This document shows, one piece after another, positions 52,420 to 61,680 of a DNA stretch of 64,000 nt (its first letter is position 1; every line of letters begins with the position of its first letter). The translations under genes and the position numbers were made by a program. The notes under the pieces are model-generated. The model ran no database searches and had not been told where the DNA came from. It saw only the letters and a list, made by a program, of their open reading frames with translations. The stretch is from Lentibacillus halodurans (lineage in GTDB: Bacteria > Bacillota > Bacilli > Bacillales > Amphibacillaceae), in contig NZ_FOJW01000012.1 of NCBI RefSeq assembly GCF_900112045.1, forward strand, positions 62,001-126,000, given 5' to 3'.

Positions 52420-54045
52420 ATGGTAGAGAACAATACAGAATGGCTGCCACACCTGTCCAGTGAAATTGTTTCACACGTCCATGGCAGTTTGCTGGACGCG
52501 TATGCCGTCTCGCTTGAAGGATGGCAGAGAGGTTTAACACTTAGATGGCATATTAAGGATTCGGAAAAATTTAGTGTAATGGAAACGTGGTTTGTAGACA
52601 ATCCTGGTCAGCTTTTTTCATTAAGCTCTGCTGATAGAACACACTACTTTTTTCGTACCCGTGGAGATAAAGTTAGTAATCAGGCTGTTTATATAGGTAA
52701 AGACAAGAGCAAAACGAAACATATTCTTAATAAGAGAGGAATCCCTGTACCTGAAGGGAAATATTTTTCAGAAATCCAACCCAATAGTGATATTCATAAA
52801 TACGCTTTTTCCATCGGTTTTCCGGTTGTAGTAAAATCCGTGGACGGTAGTTTTGGTAGAGGAATTATTACCAATATTCAAGATGAAAATGAATTAGACT
52901 ATGCCCTTATTTATGTGCGTGATGAACTTAAATATAAAAATGTGATTTTAGAACAGTATATACCTGGTAATGAATATCGAATTTATATTGTGGGAAATAA
53001 AGTAGTTGGTGCTATAAACAGAATACCGGCAAATATAATTGGTGATGGTATGAGTTCCATAGAAATTTTAATTAAAAATAAAAATAAAGAAAGGATGAAA
53101 AATCCACGTCTGAAAAGTTGTCCAATAAATATTAATAAGGAATTGGAAACACACATTGATAAATTAAACTATGATTTGAAAAGTGTACCTAAAAAAGGAG
53201 AAAAGGTTTTTCTTAACGAAAAGAGTAATATTTCACTCGGAGGCGATCCCGTAGATACACTCGAAGATTTGCCAGTAGAAATAAAAGATACTGCAGTTAG
53301 CGCAATACACGCAATTCCTGGTTTGGTTCATGGAGCTGTAGATTTAATTATATCGAATCACCCTGCTCATAATGGAGCTGGTGTAGTACTCGAAGTGAAT
53401 CCTACAGCACAGATTGGATCTCTTTTATATCCAATAAAAGGTAAAGGAAGAGATATCCCATCGGAAATAATTGATTATTATTTTCCAGAAACTAAGGGAA
53501 AGGGAAAAGCATCTAATGTATATTTTAATTTAAGTGAAGTACTTTCACCTTTGGCTAATAGAACAGCGGCGATAACGGAAGTGAATTCCGTGGAGCCGAA
53601 AGAATTATATGTAAAAAAAATAACTGTATTTGAAGGGATAAATAATTTTGAATCTCAATATTTTGTCAAAAAGGAAGGTTTAAAAAATAATTTACTTGGA
53701 TTCACAAAAAAACTTGAATCAGGAGCAACAGAAGTAGTAATCGCAAGTCATGATAAACATTCATTGGATAACTTTAAAAAAAATATGATTGAGGCTAATT
53801 TATTTCATTTAGCAAAAATAAAGGAAGAATTTGTAAATGATGCTGTGCAATTAGGATTTTGTCTTGACGGTGACAAAACCCAATTGATTAACGAATTAAA
53901 TAAAGTAAAAGAAGGGTTGATCAAAACAAAAAAAGAAAAACAGATTAGTCAAAAACAATATCAAAAAATGGTGAGCAGCCGTGTATGGAGGATGACCAAA
54001 CCTCTTCGTAATTTGACAAGTCTTATAAGAAAATTTGTTCCATAA
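52420..54045 (+). CDS. ATP-grasp / acylphosphatase-like fusion protein, paralog A of five
   Basis: 541 residues. N-terminal domain with the paralog signature WLPHL and SLEGWQRGLTLRW. ATP-grasp domain (about 100-365) of cyanophycin-synthetase type: KTKHILNKRGIPVPEGKYFS, FPVVVKSVDGSFGRGIITNI, INRIPANIIGDGMSSIEILI, GGDPVDTLEDL and the metal-binding LEVNPTAQIGSLLYP. The acylphosphatase-like domain (about 400-490) is hardly recognisable; the positions of the catalytic Arg and Asn hold Gln and Lys. A coiled coil then leads to SRVWRMTKPLRN. Start after TTTTAGGAGGAAGTCTAA. It probably ligates an amino acid or small acid to a carboxylate or amine acceptor. Substrate unknown. Confidence 0.8.
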   Translation: MVENNTEWLPHLSSEIVSHVHGSLLDAYAVSLEGWQRGLTLRWHIKDSEKFSVMETWFVDNPGQLFSLSSADRTHYFFRTRGDKVSNQAVYIGKDKSKTKHILNKRGIPVPEGKYFSEIQPNSDIHKYAFSIGFPVVVKSVDGSFGRGIITNIQDENELDYALIYVRDELKYKNVILEQYIPGNEYRIYIVGNKVVGAINRIPANIIGDGMSSIEILIKNKNKERMKNPRLKSCPININKELETHIDKLNYDLKSVPKKGEKVFLNEKSNISLGGDPVDTLEDLPVEIKDTAVSAIHAIPGLVHGAVDLIISNHPAHNGAGVVLEVNPTAQIGSLLYPIKGKGRDIPSEIIDYYFPETKGKGKASNVYFNLSEVLSPLANRTAAITEVNSVEPKELYVKKITVFEGINNFESQYFVKKEGLKNNLLGFTKKLESGATEVVIASHDKHSLDNFKKNMIEANLFHLAKIKEEFVNDAVQLGFCLDGDKTQLINELNKVKEGLIKTKKEKQISQKQYQKMVSSRVWRMTKPLRNLTSLIRKFVP

Positions 54046-54129
54046 TATTTCAAAGCTTTTTTAAATATTTAAACCGAGTCTTCGTGAAGTTAAAGATCTT
54101 AATTGTAATGAAAGAAATGGAGGATTAGA

Positions 54130-55719
54130 ATGGAAAATTCATTATCCCATCTCCAAAAAATAGTTCCGGAAAGTGCGTATGGTGCAAATGCCACGATGTT
54201 CAGTATGGCTCTAGAAGGATGGAGAAGAGGTTTAAAGTTAAAATTTTTTACGAAGTATGTAAAAAAACAAGTTAAAATTCGGTATGCTTTAAGTAGTAAA
54301 GAAAGAGAAATTATCTTTCAATTATCCTTAGCTGAGACAGTACCAAAAGAGGCGAGAAAGACTACACGGAGTAAAAAAAATACAAAAAAAGCACTATTAG
54401 ATTCTAATGTTCCCACGCCTAAGGGAGAAAGTTTTGATAAGAATAATACTGATGAGGAAATTATCAGTTATGCGAAAACTTTGGGATATCCTTTAGTAAT
54501 CAAACCAACTAATGCAAGTTTAGGAATAGGTGTAGTCACTGGGATACATGATGAGGAAACGTTGGTGGATAGTGTGAAAGATTTAAGAAATAATAAAGGT
54601 TATAAAGAAATGATTGTTGAACAACAAGTTACAGGCGATGATACTCGTTTATTTGTTGTCGGTGATCAAGTTTGTTCTGCTTTTAAAAGAATACCAGCCA
54701 ATGTTGTTGGCGATGGTGAAAATACAATAGAAGAGTTAATTAAAACAAAAAATAAGGAAAGACGTCTGAACCCTCATCTAAGCAAGTCACAAATCAAAAT
54801 TGATAAAAAATTGAAAGGATATCTTGATAAGCGAGGGTTTTCTCTTAAAACAATACCTGAAAAAGGCGAACGAATTTTTTTAAACGAAAGCACAATTGCT
54901 TCAGCGGGTGCAGAAACAGTAGAAGTTACAAATGACCTTACCCCGGAAAGTAAAAAGATTGCAGTCGCAGCTGCAAAATCTTTAACAGGATTAGTCGTTT
55001 GTGGTGTTGACATCATGATTGATAAGAAAAAAGGAACTAATTATGTTTTGGAATTGAATTCAAGACCTAATTTAGGTGGGAGTTTATTTCCAGCCGAAGG
55101 TGAAGCCAAAAATATTTCAAAATATATTATTGATTATTATTTTCCTGAAAGCATACCTGATAAGGACATAAGTGATCATAACAATCTTTACTTCGATTAT
55201 GAAAGCATTGAAAAAATCTTAAAAAGGGGTGTAGTTAAAGAAGCGATAGTACCCTCTATACCAGAGGATGGTCTAGTTTTTAAACAATTTAAGGTTTTCG
55301 GTAAAGTACAGGGTGTTGGCTTTAGGAATTGGGTCTATAAACAAGCAATTGGAAGAAAGTTAAATGGATACGTTCAAAATTTAAAAGACAAGAGTGTTTT
55401 AATAGTAGTCGCAGGGTCACAAAAAAATGTAGATCAATTTTCAGAGGTCGTGCTGAAACATAACACAAAAAAGATAAAAGTGGAGAAGGTAACAGAAGAA
55501 GAATGGCTAGAACCTGTGAAAATGGGATTTGAGATTATTGGAAAATCTGGCCATACAAAAAGCCTAAAAAACAAATTAAATAAGGAACGTATGAAAAATA
55601 AAGAGTTAACCAATGAATTAGAGCGAACAACTAAGCAGTTGAAAAAAATAAAGCAAAGCAGAAGTTGGAAATATACTTTCCCGATGAGAAAAATAGTTCG
55701 TTTAATTAATCATAAATAG
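54130..55719 (+). CDS. ATP-grasp / acylphosphatase fusion protein, paralog B of five (acylphosphatase site intact)
   Basis: 529 residues. N-terminal MALEGWRRGLKLKF signature; the WLPHL motif is shortened to SHLQKIVPESAYG. ATP-grasp domain: YPLVIKPTNASLGIGVVTGI, FKRIPANVVGDGENTIEELI, LELNSRPNLGGSLFP. The acylphosphatase domain is the best of the five: FGKVQGVGFRNWVYKQA with Arg399 and GYVQNLKDKS with Asn417. This is the 18-residue spacing of the catalytic Arg/Asn pair in acylphosphatases. The C-terminus is a coiled coil with SRSWKYTFPMRK. Start after AATGGAGGATTAGA. The acylphosphatase domain could hydrolyse acyl-phosphate intermediates formed by the ligase domain. Confidence 0.82.
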   Translation: MENSLSHLQKIVPESAYGANATMFSMALEGWRRGLKLKFFTKYVKKQVKIRYALSSKEREIIFQLSLAETVPKEARKTTRSKKNTKKALLDSNVPTPKGESFDKNNTDEEIISYAKTLGYPLVIKPTNASLGIGVVTGIHDEETLVDSVKDLRNNKGYKEMIVEQQVTGDDTRLFVVGDQVCSAFKRIPANVVGDGENTIEELIKTKNKERRLNPHLSKSQIKIDKKLKGYLDKRGFSLKTIPEKGERIFLNESTIASAGAETVEVTNDLTPESKKIAVAAAKSLTGLVVCGVDIMIDKKKGTNYVLELNSRPNLGGSLFPAEGEAKNISKYIIDYYFPESIPDKDISDHNNLYFDYESIEKILKRGVVKEAIVPSIPEDGLVFKQFKVFGKVQGVGFRNWVYKQAIGRKLNGYVQNLKDKSVLIVVAGSQKNVDQFSEVVLKHNTKKIKVEKVTEEEWLEPVKMGFEIIGKSGHTKSLKNKLNKERMKNKELTNELERTTKQLKKIKQSRSWKYTFPMRKIVRLINHK

Positions 55720-55762
55720 GTACAAGTTTGTTCAATATAATTTATAGAGAGAAGAATTTTGA

Positions 55763-57373
55763 ATGAAAAATAAGCATGAAAAATGGTTACCTCATCTAAT
55801 TGATTCTATTCCTAATGAAGCAAAGAGGAACAGAATCAGTATGTATACCATAGCTTTAGAAGGATGGCGCAGAGGCCTCAAATTAAACTTTTGTTCCTAT
55901 ATTAATAACAATAAACTTGACATTAAATACTCCTTGAGTGGATCTGATGAGGTTCATCATTTTGAAGGGTCAGGAGGAGACCTGAATACAGATGAAGCTG
56001 TAAAAACCTGTGATGACAAAACTTTAACTAAAATACAGCTAAAAAACGCTAAGGTTCCTACACCGAATGGAAAAAGCTTTGATAGAAACACAAACTCTTC
56101 CGAGATAATTAACTATGCCCAATCACTTCAATTTCCGTTAGTTGTAAAACCAACATATGGTAGTGGTGGAAAAGGTGTTGTTTCAAATATAAAAGACAAT
56201 AAAATGCTAAAAGAAGCTTTAATCTACGTACGCGATAAGCTGGGTTCCAAAACCTTAATTGTTGAAGAATTTATACCAGGAGAAGAAGTTCGTGTGTTTA
56301 TTATAGGAGAAAAAGTTTTGGGAGCAGTAAAAAGAATACCGGCTAATGTTATAGGTGACGGTCTAAACACAATTTCCAAATTAATTGAATTAAAAAATGA
56401 ATTCAGGAAGAGTATTCCGCACCTATGTTTTCGACCTATCAATATTGATTCAACTGTTAAAAAGACTATTCAGGCTGCAGGTTACACTCTAGATAGTGTA
56501 CCAAAAAAAGGTGAACGAATTTATCTTAAAAATACAAGTAATATATCAACGGGCGGAGATCCCATAGACGTTACTGCAAAAATTACGGTTGAACAAAAAA
56601 AAACTGTAATAAATGCTGTTAATTCCATTCCTGGACTAGTCCATTGTGGTGTTGATATGGTAATAAATAAAGAAGATACAAAACCTATTATACTCGAACT
56701 TAACACAAGGCCAGGGTTAGGATCCCATTTATTTCCTGTAGAAGGAAAGGCTCGAGATATTCCTAAAGCGATTATTGATCTTTACTTCCCGAATACAAAA
56801 AAAGTATCAACAGAAAATTCTAATGTCTATTTTGATTTTAAAAAAATAAAGGATGCTCTAATTGACGGATCAACAAGCAAAATAGAAGTCTTCCCAGCTA
56901 TAAACACAAAACTGATTGCGAAGAAATATCTAATAAATACTGATATAGAAGCTATAGAGTACTATCAATGGTTAAAAAAAAGAGTATTAAATCAAAATTT
57001 GAATGGCTTTATTAAACAAATTGATGAAGAGAATATTGAAATTGTAATTGCGGGAAAAACTGAAAAAGAAATTAAATCATTTTTTGATTTAATAAATTCA
57101 AAGCGCTTTAACTCACGAATTTTTAATATAACTGAGGACCATTGGAAAAGTCCGGTAAAATTAGGATTTGAGCTAAAAAATGATAATGATTTAAAAAGTC
57201 AAACAGAGTTGGAGAATGAAATAGAAGATACTAAAAGGGAAATAAGGCATATTGAAAAGGAAACAAAACATTTAAATCATAGTATAAATATGATTCAAAA
57301 GAGCAGTGTGTGGAAATTGACATTCCCTCTTCGTAATATAGTTGGAAAAATCAGAAAAAACAAAGCACAATAA
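55763..57373 (+). CDS. ATP-grasp / acylphosphatase-like fusion protein, paralog C of five
   Basis: 536 residues. N-terminus EKWLPHLIDSIP and TIALEGWRRGLKLNF; ATP-grasp FPLVVKPTYGSGGKGVVSNI, VKRIPANVIGDGLNTISKLI, STGGDPIDVTAK and LELNTRPGLGSHLFP. The acylphosphatase-like domain keeps the fold pattern (WLKKRVLNQNLNGFIKQ) but has Tyr and Gln at the catalytic Arg and Asn positions. The coiled coil (about 475-515) ends with SSVWKLTFPLRN. The ribosome site is weaker (AGAGAGAAGAATTTTGA). Same operon and direction as its paralogs. Confidence 0.8.
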   Translation: MKNKHEKWLPHLIDSIPNEAKRNRISMYTIALEGWRRGLKLNFCSYINNNKLDIKYSLSGSDEVHHFEGSGGDLNTDEAVKTCDDKTLTKIQLKNAKVPTPNGKSFDRNTNSSEIINYAQSLQFPLVVKPTYGSGGKGVVSNIKDNKMLKEALIYVRDKLGSKTLIVEEFIPGEEVRVFIIGEKVLGAVKRIPANVIGDGLNTISKLIELKNEFRKSIPHLCFRPINIDSTVKKTIQAAGYTLDSVPKKGERIYLKNTSNISTGGDPIDVTAKITVEQKKTVINAVNSIPGLVHCGVDMVINKEDTKPIILELNTRPGLGSHLFPVEGKARDIPKAIIDLYFPNTKKVSTENSNVYFDFKKIKDALIDGSTSKIEVFPAINTKLIAKKYLINTDIEAIEYYQWLKKRVLNQNLNGFIKQIDEENIEIVIAGKTEKEIKSFFDLINSKRFNSRIFNITEDHWKSPVKLGFELKNDNDLKSQTELENEIEDTKREIRHIEKETKHLNHSINMIQKSSVWKLTFPLRNIVGKIRKNKAQ

Positions 57374-57417
57374 TTTGTAAAACATGTTTACGTTCTAGTT
57401 TTAGGAGGAAATAAGTA

Positions 57418-59016
57418 ATGGAAATAAATGATGTTAATTGGTTGCCACATTTGAAAAATGCAGTGCCAATTACTGGGTTTGGGAAAAAACTGAGTATGTA
57501 TACAATAGCCCTGGAAGGTTGGAGACGAGGGTTAAAATTAAAATTCTATACTATTGATAATCCAGAGAACAAATTGAAAATTAGATATTCCTTAAGTACG
57601 GAAGATAGAGAACATAAATTTGAATCTTCTAAAGGGGATAAAACTACAGAATTAGCTTACGAAATTTGTGATAATAAATTTCTCACCAAAGAATATCTGT
57701 CAAAGGCTGGTGTTCCAACACCTGAAGGGAAAAGGTTTTCAGAAGAAACACAAGATGAAGAAATAATAAACTATGCAAATACTTTAGGGTTTCCACTAGT
57801 TTTAAAACCAACAAATGCTAATGGGGGAAAGGGCGTTTTCTCCGATATTCATAGTATAGAGTCCTTCAAAGATGCATTAAATTATGTTCGCTATGAATTA
57901 AATTACATGGAGGTAATTGTAGAAACCTACGTAGCTGGAAATGAATATCGTGTTGTTGTAGTTGATAATAAGGTTGTTGGTGCTCTTAATAGGGTGCCTG
58001 CAAATGTGACTGGTAATGGAACTGACACGATAAGACAATTAATAAGAAAAAAGAATAGTGTAAGAAAGGGAAATCCACACTTAAAAAGCAGAAATATAAA
58101 AATTGATAAACCAGTGACTGAACTTTTAAAAGCAAATGGGTATTCTTTGGATAGTATACCGAAAGAAGGTGAAGAAATCCCGCTAAGATTGACCAGTAAC
58201 CTTTCAACAGGTGGGGATTCTGTTGATCTGACAGATGTTCTTTCGCCAGAGTTAAAAAAAATAGCAATTGATGGTACAAAAGCTATTCCGGGATTGACAG
58301 TCAGTGGTATGGATATGATAGTCAATGATAAGAATAATTCAGGCGTTATTATCGAGGCTAACACCAGACCAGGATTAGGGGGACATTTATTCCCTGTACA
58401 GGGTAAACCCCGAGATATCCCTAAAGATATTATAGATTTTTATTTTCCTGAGACAAAGAATATTAAGCGATCCAGTCTCTACTTCGACTTTAATAGTATA
58501 TTGGAGCCGCTGCAAAATAGAACTGCTGACACAGTAGAAGTTTCCCCGGTATCTCAGGGTGAAATATTTGCAAAAAAATATATTGTATCTGGAAAAGTAC
58601 AAAATGTGGGTTATAAAGTGTGGATAAAAAGACAAGCTTTATTAAGAAGAATGCACGGATTTGCCGAAGATATAGAAGATGGAAGTATTTCGATTGTTGT
58701 AGCTGGAACAGATGAAAATGCAATTAACGAATTTAAAAATGTTTGTTTAGAAGGGAATCCTAAATCAGAAGTATCAAATGTTACTGAAGAGCCCTGGGAT
58801 GCTCCGCTTAAAATTGGGTTTGAAATTAACAAAAAACGAAGTACAGAAGAAATAGAACAATTAGAACTTGATAATATTCAAATGGAAAAAGAGTTGCACT
58901 TCTATAAAAAGCGATATGGTCAGATAAAAACCAGCAGATTCTGGAGGTCTACTGCCCCTTTTCGATATGTAATTGATAAAGTGAAAAACTTTATTAGATC
59001 CCTGAAGATAACTTAA
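57418..59016 (+). CDS. ATP-grasp / acylphosphatase-like fusion protein, paralog D of five
   Basis: 532 residues. N-terminus VNWLPHLKNAVP and TIALEGWRRGLKLKF; ATP-grasp FPLVLKPTNANGGKGVFSDI, LNRVPANVTGNGTDTIRQLI, STGGDSVDLTDVL and IEANTRPGLGGHLFP. The acylphosphatase-like domain is well kept in overall sequence (GKVQNVGYKVWIKRQA, HGFAEDIEDGSISIVVAG) but the catalytic Arg is Lys and the Asn is Asp. The C-terminus carries SRFWRSTAPFRY. Start after TTTTAGGAGGAAATAAGTA. A long gap of about 100 bases follows before paralog E. Confidence 0.8.
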   Translation: MEINDVNWLPHLKNAVPITGFGKKLSMYTIALEGWRRGLKLKFYTIDNPENKLKIRYSLSTEDREHKFESSKGDKTTELAYEICDNKFLTKEYLSKAGVPTPEGKRFSEETQDEEIINYANTLGFPLVLKPTNANGGKGVFSDIHSIESFKDALNYVRYELNYMEVIVETYVAGNEYRVVVVDNKVVGALNRVPANVTGNGTDTIRQLIRKKNSVRKGNPHLKSRNIKIDKPVTELLKANGYSLDSIPKEGEEIPLRLTSNLSTGGDSVDLTDVLSPELKKIAIDGTKAIPGLTVSGMDMIVNDKNNSGVIIEANTRPGLGGHLFPVQGKPRDIPKDIIDFYFPETKNIKRSSLYFDFNSILEPLQNRTADTVEVSPVSQGEIFAKKYIVSGKVQNVGYKVWIKRQALLRRMHGFAEDIEDGSISIVVAGTDENAINEFKNVCLEGNPKSEVSNVTEEPWDAPLKIGFEINKKRSTEEIEQLELDNIQMEKELHFYKKRYGQIKTSRFWRSTAPFRYVIDKVKNFIRSLKIT

Positions 59017-59119
59017 ATCTCACTATTGTCTTAGTTTATTTTTTTACGTATTATGTCATGCTGATGTTTATCGTAAAGTAAATCTTATTTCTTAGTATTT
59101 GACAGATTGGAGAAATTCA

Positions 59120-60838
59120 ATGAATAAACATAAACTTAATTGGCTGCCTCACTTGGAAGGTGCGATACCTTCGACTGCTTATGGAAATAAACTGAGTATG
59201 TATTTAATAGCTTTAGAAGCCTGGAGACGAGGGGTCACTGTAAACTTTTTTAGTATTGATAACCCTGAAAATCAAAATTTAATTAGATACTCCCTGGAAT
59301 ACAACGGACGAGAATACAAATTTGAGAGCTCTAGAGGGGAAAAACTAAGTGAAGAAGCATATAAAAGCTGTGAAAATAAAGATGTGACAAAAAAACTAAT
59401 GTCAAAATCAGGAGTGACTGTCCCTAAGGGAAAAAGATTCAAAGAAAACATCAGCAATGGTGAGATTGTAAATTATACTAAAACACTAGGCTTTCCAGTT
59501 GTCCTTAAGCCGACTGATGCCAATGCCGGGAAAGGTGTTTTTTCTAATATTCAGTCCGAGCATGACTTAAAAGAATCATTGTTATATTTGCGTGATAAAC
59601 TCGGTTATAAAGACATAATAGTCGAAAAATATGTGAAAGGTATAGAATACCGTTTTTTACTTGTTCAGGGAGAAGTGATAGGTGCTGTGAATCGAGTACC
59701 AGCAAATATTGTAGGAAATGGTAAAAATACAATAGAGGAATTAATAAGTCTAAAAAACAAAGGTAAGAAAGACAATCCGAATCTTTCCAGAAAAGTTATC
59801 AAAATTGATAGGGAGGTGTTAAATTCTATTGACCGCTTAGGCTATGAGTTAGACAGTGTACCAGGTGAAGGAGAACAAATTTTCTTGAGAAGTAAAAGCA
59901 ATGTGTCAGCTGGCGGGGATCCAATTGATGTTACCGATGAATTATCTAAAGAATTAATAGTTACAGCCAGTACAGCTGCAAACTCAATACGGGGATTAGA
60001 TATATGTGGTTTGGACATGATCGTTGATGAACAAAAGAGTACTGGGACCGTAATTGAAATTAACACAAAACCTATGTTGGGGCTTCATATATTTCCTGTT
60101 AAAGGACAAGCTCGAGATGTTGTGAAGCCAATAATTGACTATTATTTTCCTGAAACAATGAATGCCAAACAAACCGATCTTTATTTTGATTTAGACAATA
60201 TAATAGCCCCTCTTAACAATCTATCTACCAAGGAAGTTAAAGTATTACCTCCACCGTCCCTGGAAAAGCTTCATGCCAAAAGTTATATAGTGACTGGAAA
60301 TATTGCTGGAACAGGGTATTTTGCTTGGATTAGAAAACAGGCTAGAAAATTAAATTTAAATGGCTTTATTAAAAAATTTGAGCATAAAAAGGTGATTGTG
60401 GTAGTTGCGGGGACAGATAAAGAAAAGCTTGAAGAGTTTAAGTCTTTATGTTATCAAGGCTCTGAAGAGGCAGATGTGAAAAATATTGTAGAAAATGAGT
60501 GGAATAAACCGGTTAAAATAGGTTTTGAAATACAAAATGAAACAAAAAAAGAGCTAAGGAAAAAAATAAGCTACCACCGAAAAGAAAATAGCCGCCTAAA
60601 AAAAGAAACTAAAATATTTAAGGAAAAAACAGTGGAACTCCAACAAGATAATGATAGAAAAAAAGAAAAGCTAAACAAATTAATGAAAGAAAATAGCAAT
60701 CTTGAAAATGAAAAAAATATAGCTTTAAAAGAGGTCCAATACTACAAAAAGAAATATGATATGATAAAAAATAGTAGATCTTGGCGTTATACTAGGTTGG
60801 CAAGAAAAGTTGTAGCAATTATAAAAAAAGGGAGGTAA
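59120..60838 (+). CDS. ATP-grasp / acylphosphatase-like fusion protein, paralog E of five, with long coiled coil
   Basis: 572 residues. N-terminus LNWLPHLEGAIPSTAYG and LIALEAWRRGVTVNF; ATP-grasp FPVVLKPTDANAGKGVFSNI, VNRVPANIVGNGKNTIEELI, SAGGDPIDVTDEL, IEINTKPMLGLHIFP. The acylphosphatase-like domain (GNIAGTGYFAWIRKQA, LNGFIKKFEHKK) has Phe and Lys at the catalytic positions. The coiled coil (about 475-550) is the longest of the set and ends with SRSWRYTRLARK. ATG at 59120 follows TTGGAGAAATTCA; the TTG at 59099 has no better site. It is the last gene of the cluster; IS remnants follow within 30 bases. Confidence 0.8.
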   Translation: MNKHKLNWLPHLEGAIPSTAYGNKLSMYLIALEAWRRGVTVNFFSIDNPENQNLIRYSLEYNGREYKFESSRGEKLSEEAYKSCENKDVTKKLMSKSGVTVPKGKRFKENISNGEIVNYTKTLGFPVVLKPTDANAGKGVFSNIQSEHDLKESLLYLRDKLGYKDIIVEKYVKGIEYRFLLVQGEVIGAVNRVPANIVGNGKNTIEELISLKNKGKKDNPNLSRKVIKIDREVLNSIDRLGYELDSVPGEGEQIFLRSKSNVSAGGDPIDVTDELSKELIVTASTAANSIRGLDICGLDMIVDEQKSTGTVIEINTKPMLGLHIFPVKGQARDVVKPIIDYYFPETMNAKQTDLYFDLDNIIAPLNNLSTKEVKVLPPPSLEKLHAKSYIVTGNIAGTGYFAWIRKQARKLNLNGFIKKFEHKKVIVVVAGTDKEKLEEFKSLCYQGSEEADVKNIVENEWNKPVKIGFEIQNETKKELRKKISYHRKENSRLKKETKIFKEKTVELQQDNDRKKEKLNKLMKENSNLENEKNIALKEVQYYKKKYDMIKNSRSWRYTRLARKVVAIIKKGR

Positions 60839-60862
60839 ACATTCTGGTAGGTTTTGTCAAAT

Positions 60863-61680
60863 AAAGTGTGTAAGTTAACATTTACACAAGGTATTTTAAT
60901 ACCCTATCCCTAAGATTTTCATGGACTAGGAGTTGGTTTATAACCATTGCCCAGTTTTGGATATGGCCACCGTCCCATTTTGTACTGCTCTTTGATCCGC
61001 AAATATAATACTTCCAAAAGGGCATTTTCGTTTGGAAATGCTCTTGTTTTAGTTACTTTTCTGAAGCTGGTATGGATACTTTCTACCGCATTGGTTCTGT
61101 ACATAACTTTACGAATGGCATTGCTGTAGTAGTAGAGTGCTCGCGTGATGAAAGTTTCTTGTCCAAACATCAATCGCTCCAAGATAGGCAGACCAAACGC
61201 ACTATGACAAGCCTTAAAGCTAGGTACCGCATATACTTTCCTTAACGCTTTGTGAATGCCTTATAATCCTTACTTGGTACAAATTTAACAGTGTTACGAA
61301 TTAAGTGAACCATACATGCTACTTTCCGTCTCATCCAGCCCATAATCCCAGAATGTCCTTTGAGCCTTCCAACATGTAGCCAAGAATGGTATAGACGGCA
61401 TATTTTTTCGTTTAATACGGATTTCGGATCAGTGTGTACATGCAGTTTACAAACACAAGTGATAACAGTAACTCAGCCCTTGTCTGCCATTCTTCCAACC
61501 CAGGGAGTACACTGTCCCTAATGTCAGAGATCATCTCATGGGAAACCGAAAACCCATTAATGTCCTCAATGATCGAAGAACTATCACATCTAAAAATGCG
61601 CATAATTACAAACGGTTCCAAACCACTTTGAGTTTATATTTACTCTTAAAACACGGCTCCTGATGAATATTATTGAATCA
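60863..61680 (-). pseudogene. IS256-family transposase remnant
   Basis: The C-terminal 87 codons (60919-61182) read in one frame, with RTNAVESIHTSFRKVTKTRA and FPNENALLEVLYLRIKEQYK, the IS256 transposase ending. Further upstream on the minus strand, pieces such as GHSGIMGWMRRKVACMVHLI, FVPSKDYKAFTKALRKVYA and EEWQTRAELLLSLVFVNCMY (61412-61621) continue the same protein but are broken by frameshifts, and the aspartate expected in the VDC motif reads N. The terminus-like AAAGTGTGTAAGTTAAC near 60863 is an IS256-type end. Non-functional copy marking the right border of the ATP-grasp cluster. Confidence 0.8.

Noticed and set aside
61412-61621. Small minus-strand frame considered as an independent gene
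   Set aside because: It is an internal piece of the IS256-type transposase remnant, aligned in order with the pieces on both sides.
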